DNA from: Streptomyces finlayi
GTDB taxonomy: Bacteria; Actinomycetota; Actinomycetes; Streptomycetales; Streptomycetaceae
Direction: 5' to 3'
DNA length: 64,000 nt
Assembly: GCF_014216315.1 (NCBI RefSeq)
Contig: NZ_CP045702.1
Location: 2,232,001 to 2,296,000 of the forward strand
Shown here in pieces: positions 60,985 through 64,000 of this stretch. The translations under genes were made by a program, and so were the position numbers. Position 1 is the first letter of the stretch; the number at the start of each line of letters is the position of its first letter. The notes under the pieces are model-generated. The model worked only from the letters and a program-made list of their open reading frames with translations, did not search any database and was not told the origin of the DNA.

Positions 60985-62091
60985 TCAGTCCGCACTCCCC
61001 TGGGCTATCGCGTCCGCGACCTCCGTCACCCGGGCCCGCTCCTCGGCCTCGAAGCGGTCGCGGTCCAGCTGCTCGGCGATCTCCTCGTCCTGAGCCATCA
61101 GCAGGTCCAGGCTGGAGTCACCGAGCTCGAAGACCCCCATGTCGACGTACGCCTTCTGGAGCCGCTCTCCCCACAGACCGATGTCCTTGACGCACGGGAC
61201 GATCCGGCTGAAGAGGAGTTTGCGGAAGAGCTGGAGGTACTCCGAGTGCTCGGAGAGCTCCTGGGCCTCCTGCTTGCCGATGCCGAAGTTCTCCAGCACC
61301 TCGACACCGCTGAGCCGGTCACGCATCAGGTAGCAGCCCTCGATGACGAACTCCTCACGCTCCCGTCGCTCGGCGTCGCTCAGCTCCTTGTAGTAGTCGC
61401 GCAGCGCCATCCGGCCGAAGGCCACGTGCCGGGCCTCGTCCTGCATGACGTACGCGAGGATCTGCTTGGGCAGCGGCTTGGTCGTGGTGTCGCGGATCAT
61501 GCCGAAGGCGGCCAGCGCCAGCCCCTCGATGAGGACCTGCATGCCGAGGTAGGGCATGTCCCACCGGGAGTCGCGCAGGGTGTCGCCCAGCAGCCCCTGG
61601 AGGTTGTCGTTGATCGGGTAGAGCATCCCGACCTTCTCGTGCAGGAAGCGCCCGTAGATCTCCGCGTGCCGGGCCTCGTCCATGGTCTGGGTCGCGGAGT
61701 AGAACTTCGCGTCCAGGTCGGGGACCGACTCCACGATGCGCGCCGCGCACACCATCGCGCCCTGCTCGCCGTGCAGGAACTGGCTGAACTGCCAGGAGGT
61801 GTAGTGCTTGCGCAGCTCGCCGCGGTCGCGCTCGGTCATCTTCGCCCAGTGCGGGGTGCCGTACAGCGTGAGCGCCTCGTCGGGGGTGCCGAGCGGGTCG
61901 GTGGGATCGACCTCCAGGCTCCAGTCGATGCGCTTGTTGCCGTCCCACTGCTTGTCCTTGCCTTTCTGGTAGAGGGCGAGCAGCCGCTCCCGGCCGTCGT
62001 CGTAGTCCCAGCTGAAGCGGGCGGCCCCGGAGGCCGGGACCTGCCAGACCTGCTCGTCGGGCGCGGTGGTGTAGAGGTCATGTGTCGACAC
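60985..62091 (-). CDS. Ferritin-like diiron protein (R2/oxygenase-like)
   Basis: 368 residues from ATG 62091. Four-helix diiron ligands are visible: Glu in LHGEQGAMV, DEARHAEIY, Glu in LIEGLALAAFG, and QDEARHVAFGRM. It lacks radical-transfer features typical of true RNR R2 that I could point to, so an oxygenase or oxidase is more likely. Divergent from another diiron (AurF-like) gene over 183 bp. Confidence 0.82.
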   Translation of the reverse strand: MSTHDLYTTAPDEQVWQVPASGAARFSWDYDDGRERLLALYQKGKDKQWDGNKRIDWSLEVDPTDPLGTPDEALTLYGTPHWAKMTERDRGELRKHYTSWQFSQFLHGEQGAMVCAARIVESVPDLDAKFYSATQTMDEARHAEIYGRFLHEKVGMLYPINDNLQGLLGDTLRDSRWDMPYLGMQVLIEGLALAAFGMIRDTTTKPLPKQILAYVMQDEARHVAFGRMALRDYYKELSDAERREREEFVIEGCYLMRDRLSGVEVLENFGIGKQEAQELSEHSEYLQLFRKLLFSRIVPCVKDIGLWGERLQKAYVDMGVFELGDSSLDLLMAQDEEIAEQLDRDRFEAEERARVTEVADAIAQGSAD

Positions 62092-62209
62092 GGACGGCTC
62101 CTTCGCCTTGCACGGGTCGCGTCGCCGAGTTCCTTGTTCCTGGCGTCAGTTGGCAGGTTCACACGCTGGTAGACATCGGGTCAACAAGTCGTGCACAAGG
62201 GATTGACGA

Positions 62210-62223
62210 GCTTGCTGACAAGC
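62210..62223. promoter_or_regulatory. Candidate operator GCTTG-N4-CAAGC between two diiron genes
   Basis: A 5-bp-arm palindrome lies in the 183-bp divergent region (62092-62274), close to a TTGACG at 62203. A TetR-family gene is located downstream at 63270, so a TetR operator is conceivable. Weak evidence. Confidence 0.3.
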
Positions 62224-62274
62224 AGTCTCATAAGAGATGACCGCCGGTAACCCATGTGTGAGGTGTGCTCAGCC

Positions 62275-63210
62275 ATGTCGACAGCGACCGAACGCGATGT
62301 GCAGTTGCTCCGGGACGCACTCGGGCCCCTGCGGGACCGCGAGCAGATCGCCGCGCGTCTGCTCGAATCCTCGGCCAAGCACTCCTTCGACCCGGACACC
62401 GAACTCGACTGGGACGCGGGGATCGAGGACGGCAAGTGGTTCTGGCCGCCCGAGCTCGTCTCCCTCTACGACACCCCGCTCTGGCGGAAGATGTCGGAGG
62501 AACAGCGGATGGAGCTGGCCCGGCACGAGGCCGCCTCACTCTCCTCGCTCGGTATCTGGTTCGAGATCATCCTGATGCAACTGCTCGTCCGGCACATCTA
62601 CGACAAGGCGCTGACCAGCAACCACGTCCGTTACGCCCTCACCGAGATCGCGGACGAGTGCCGGCATTCCCTGATGTTCGGCCGCATGATCGCCTGGGGC
62701 GGTTCCCCCGAGTACCCCGTGCCGCGCCTCTATCACAACCTGGCGCGGGTCATGAAGACCATCTCCACCACACCCGGTTCGTTCGCCTCGACCCTCCTCG
62801 GCGAGGAGATCCTGGACTGGATGCAGCGGCTGACCTTCCCGGACGAGCGCGTGCAGACCCTGGTGCGCGGGGTGACCCGCATCCACGTGGTGGAGGAGGC
62901 GCGCCACGTCCGGTACGCCCGCGAGGAGCTGCGCCGCCAGATGGTCACCGCACCGCGCTGGGAGCGGGAGCTCACCCGGGTCAGCTGCGGGCAGGCGGCC
63001 CGCGTCTTCTCCGTCTGCTTCGTCAATCCGCTGGTGTACGAGCACGTCGGCCTGGACCGCCGGGAAGCCGTCGCCCAGGTGAAGGCGAGCGGCCACCGTG
63101 CCGAGGTCATGCAGTCGGGCGCCAAGCGGCTGACCGACTTCCTCGACGACATCGGTGTGCTGAACGGAGTGGGACGCAGGCTGTGGAAGAGCTCGGGGCT
63201 GCTGGCCTGA
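62275..63210 (+). CDS. AurF-like diiron oxygenase
   Basis: 311 residues from ATG 62275 (an in-frame ATG at 62254 is possible; GAGG lies between them). AurF/p-aminobenzoate N-oxygenase family: LELARHEAASLSSLG-type helix, EIADECRHSLMFGRMI with Glu and His ligands, LGEEILDWMQR, and VVEEARHVRYAREEL. Members oxidise amines or other small substrates; here the substrate is unknown and no biosynthetic genes adjoin. Followed by a TetR regulator on the same strand. Confidence 0.85.
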   Translation: MSTATERDVQLLRDALGPLRDREQIAARLLESSAKHSFDPDTELDWDAGIEDGKWFWPPELVSLYDTPLWRKMSEEQRMELARHEAASLSSLGIWFEIILMQLLVRHIYDKALTSNHVRYALTEIADECRHSLMFGRMIAWGGSPEYPVPRLYHNLARVMKTISTTPGSFASTLLGEEILDWMQRLTFPDERVQTLVRGVTRIHVVEEARHVRYAREELRRQMVTAPRWERELTRVSCGQAARVFSVCFVNPLVYEHVGLDRREAVAQVKASGHRAEVMQSGAKRLTDFLDDIGVLNGVGRRLWKSSGLLA

Positions 63211-63269
63211 GCGGGCTCCGGGCGGGCGGGACCGGCTCACCGGGACCGGCAGCCCATAGTCTTCCTGGC

Positions 63270-64000
63270 ATGACCTCCGCCGCTGAAGCCCCGACGACCC
63301 CCGCCTACCGAAGGCTCGGCGTCGAGGTGCGCCGCGCCCAGATCATCGGCGCGGCCCTCGGCCTCTTCGCGCACCGGGCGCCCGACGAGGTCTCGCTCGA
63401 CGAGGTGGCGGCGGTCGCCGGGGTCTCACGGCCGCTCGTCTACCGGTACTTCCCCGGGGGCCGCCAGCAGTTGTACGAGGCGGCGCTCGGGTCGGCCGCC
63501 GACGAGCTGACGCTGTGCTTCACGGAACCCACTGTCGGGCCGCCCACGGAACGGCTCTCGCGGGTCCTGGACCGGTATCTCGCCTTCGTCGACGAGCACG
63601 ACGCCGGTTTCAGCGCCCTGCTCCAGGGCGGCAGCGTCGCCGACACCTCCCGTACGACCGCGATCGTGGACGGGGTCCGCCGGGCGGCGGCCGAACAGAT
63701 CCTGCTGCACCTCGGCAGGGGCGACGGCCCGGGGCAGCGGCCTGCCGGGCCGCGGCTGCGGATGATGGTGCGCACCTGGATCGCGGCCGTCGAGGCGGCG
63801 TCCCTCATCTGGCTGGACGAGGAGAAGCAGCCCCCGGCCGCCGGACTGCGCGGCTGGCTCGTGGACCACCTCATCGCCCTTCTCGCGGCGACCGCGGCGA
63901 CGGACACCGAGACGGCCGCCGCGGTGGCGGACCTGCTGCCGCTGGAATCGGCCGGCGGACCCGCCGGACGGCTGGCGGACCTGGTGCTCCCGGTGATGGC
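63270..64000 (+). CDS. TetR-family transcriptional regulator, 3' end outside the window
   Basis: ATG 63270 opens a frame of 243 codons with no stop before the window ends. TetR N-terminal HTH at about 24-70: RRAQIIGAALGLFAHRAPDE, VSLDEVAAVAGVSRPLVYRYF. The C-terminal part is a helical ligand domain (VLDRYLAFVDEHDAGFSALL). Lies 59 bp after the AurF-like gene and may control it. Confidence 0.9.
   Translation, partial: MTSAAEAPTTPAYRRLGVEVRRAQIIGAALGLFAHRAPDEVSLDEVAAVAGVSRPLVYRYFPGGRQQLYEAALGSAADELTLCFTEPTVGPPTERLSRVLDRYLAFVDEHDAGFSALLQGGSVADTSRTTAIVDGVRRAAAEQILLHLGRGDGPGQRPAGPRLRMMVRTWIAAVEAASLIWLDEEKQPPAAGLRGWLVDHLIALLAATAATDTETAAAVADLLPLESAGGPAGRLADLVLPVM

Noticed and set aside
62203..62236. 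TTGACG with a downstream CATAAG as a promoter for the AurF-like gene
   Set aside because: Spacing is about 20 nt, too long for a standard housekeeping promoter.

Overview
The window is high-GC actinobacterial DNA with strong third-position G/C bias, GTG and TTG starts, four-base stop/start overlaps and Streptomyces-type families (HATPase/XRE-DUF5753/DUF397 trio, Ku with a lysine-rich tail, FtsW-PBP pairs). It is almost certainly a Streptomyces chromosome. No tRNA, rRNA or CRISPR array was recognised.

Region 1 (1-5064): the 5' end of a class A beta-lactamase lipoprotein, a very large secreted protein combining a lytic-transglycosylase-like and an SGNH/GDSL hydrolase domain, and a small membrane protein.

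Region 2 (5087-26273): a complete-looking biosynthetic core for a complex carbapenem antibiotic. Gene content and order match the Streptomyces cattleya thienamycin cluster read backwards (thnT, R, Q, P, O, N, M, L, K, J, I, H, G, F, E). thnR/H/T trim coenzyme A to cysteamine. thnE (carboxymethylproline synthase) and thnM (carbapenam synthetase) build the bicyclic beta-lactam. Three cobalamin radical SAM proteins (thnK, thnL, thnP) are expected to build the C6 alkyl side chain and attach the C2 thiol. Two Fe/2-oxoglutarate oxygenases (thnG, thnQ) desaturate or hydroxylate, thnF acylates, thnJ exports and thnI regulates. Two additions stand out: a second crotonase translationally coupled to thnQ, and a PAPS-type sulfotransferase next to thnE. 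The sulfotransferase points to a sulfated olivanic-acid (MM 4550-like) product rather than thienamycin. A 166-bp MITE-like element sits between thnI and thnH.

Region 3 (26282-47530): an accessory island. It holds a DUF1697 gene, a diverged 391-bp direct repeat enclosing a beheaded toxin with its immunity gene, a decayed IS5-family copy, DinB and membrane-protein genes, a VapC-type toxin-antitoxin pair, and the HATPase/XRE/DUF397 trio. Next comes an Rhs polymorphic-toxin operon with a WXG100-like N-terminus and its immunity gene. After it lies a graveyard of displaced rhs tips and immunity genes (an Imm7-family protein, two paralogous immunity proteins, an ADP-ribosyltransferase-like tip). Within this graveyard an IS630-family element has been entered by a group II intron in antisense orientation.

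Region 4 (47947-64000): ordinary chromosome. It contains a membrane protein, Ku and a LigD-type polymerase (NHEJ), a HEAT-repeat protein, a zinc ribbon protein, a secreted SH3-like protein, an FtsW/RodA-PBP pair, an amidase, a DUF3291 protein, a proline-rich anchored protein, two divergent ferritin-like diiron proteins, and a TetR regulator cut by the window edge.
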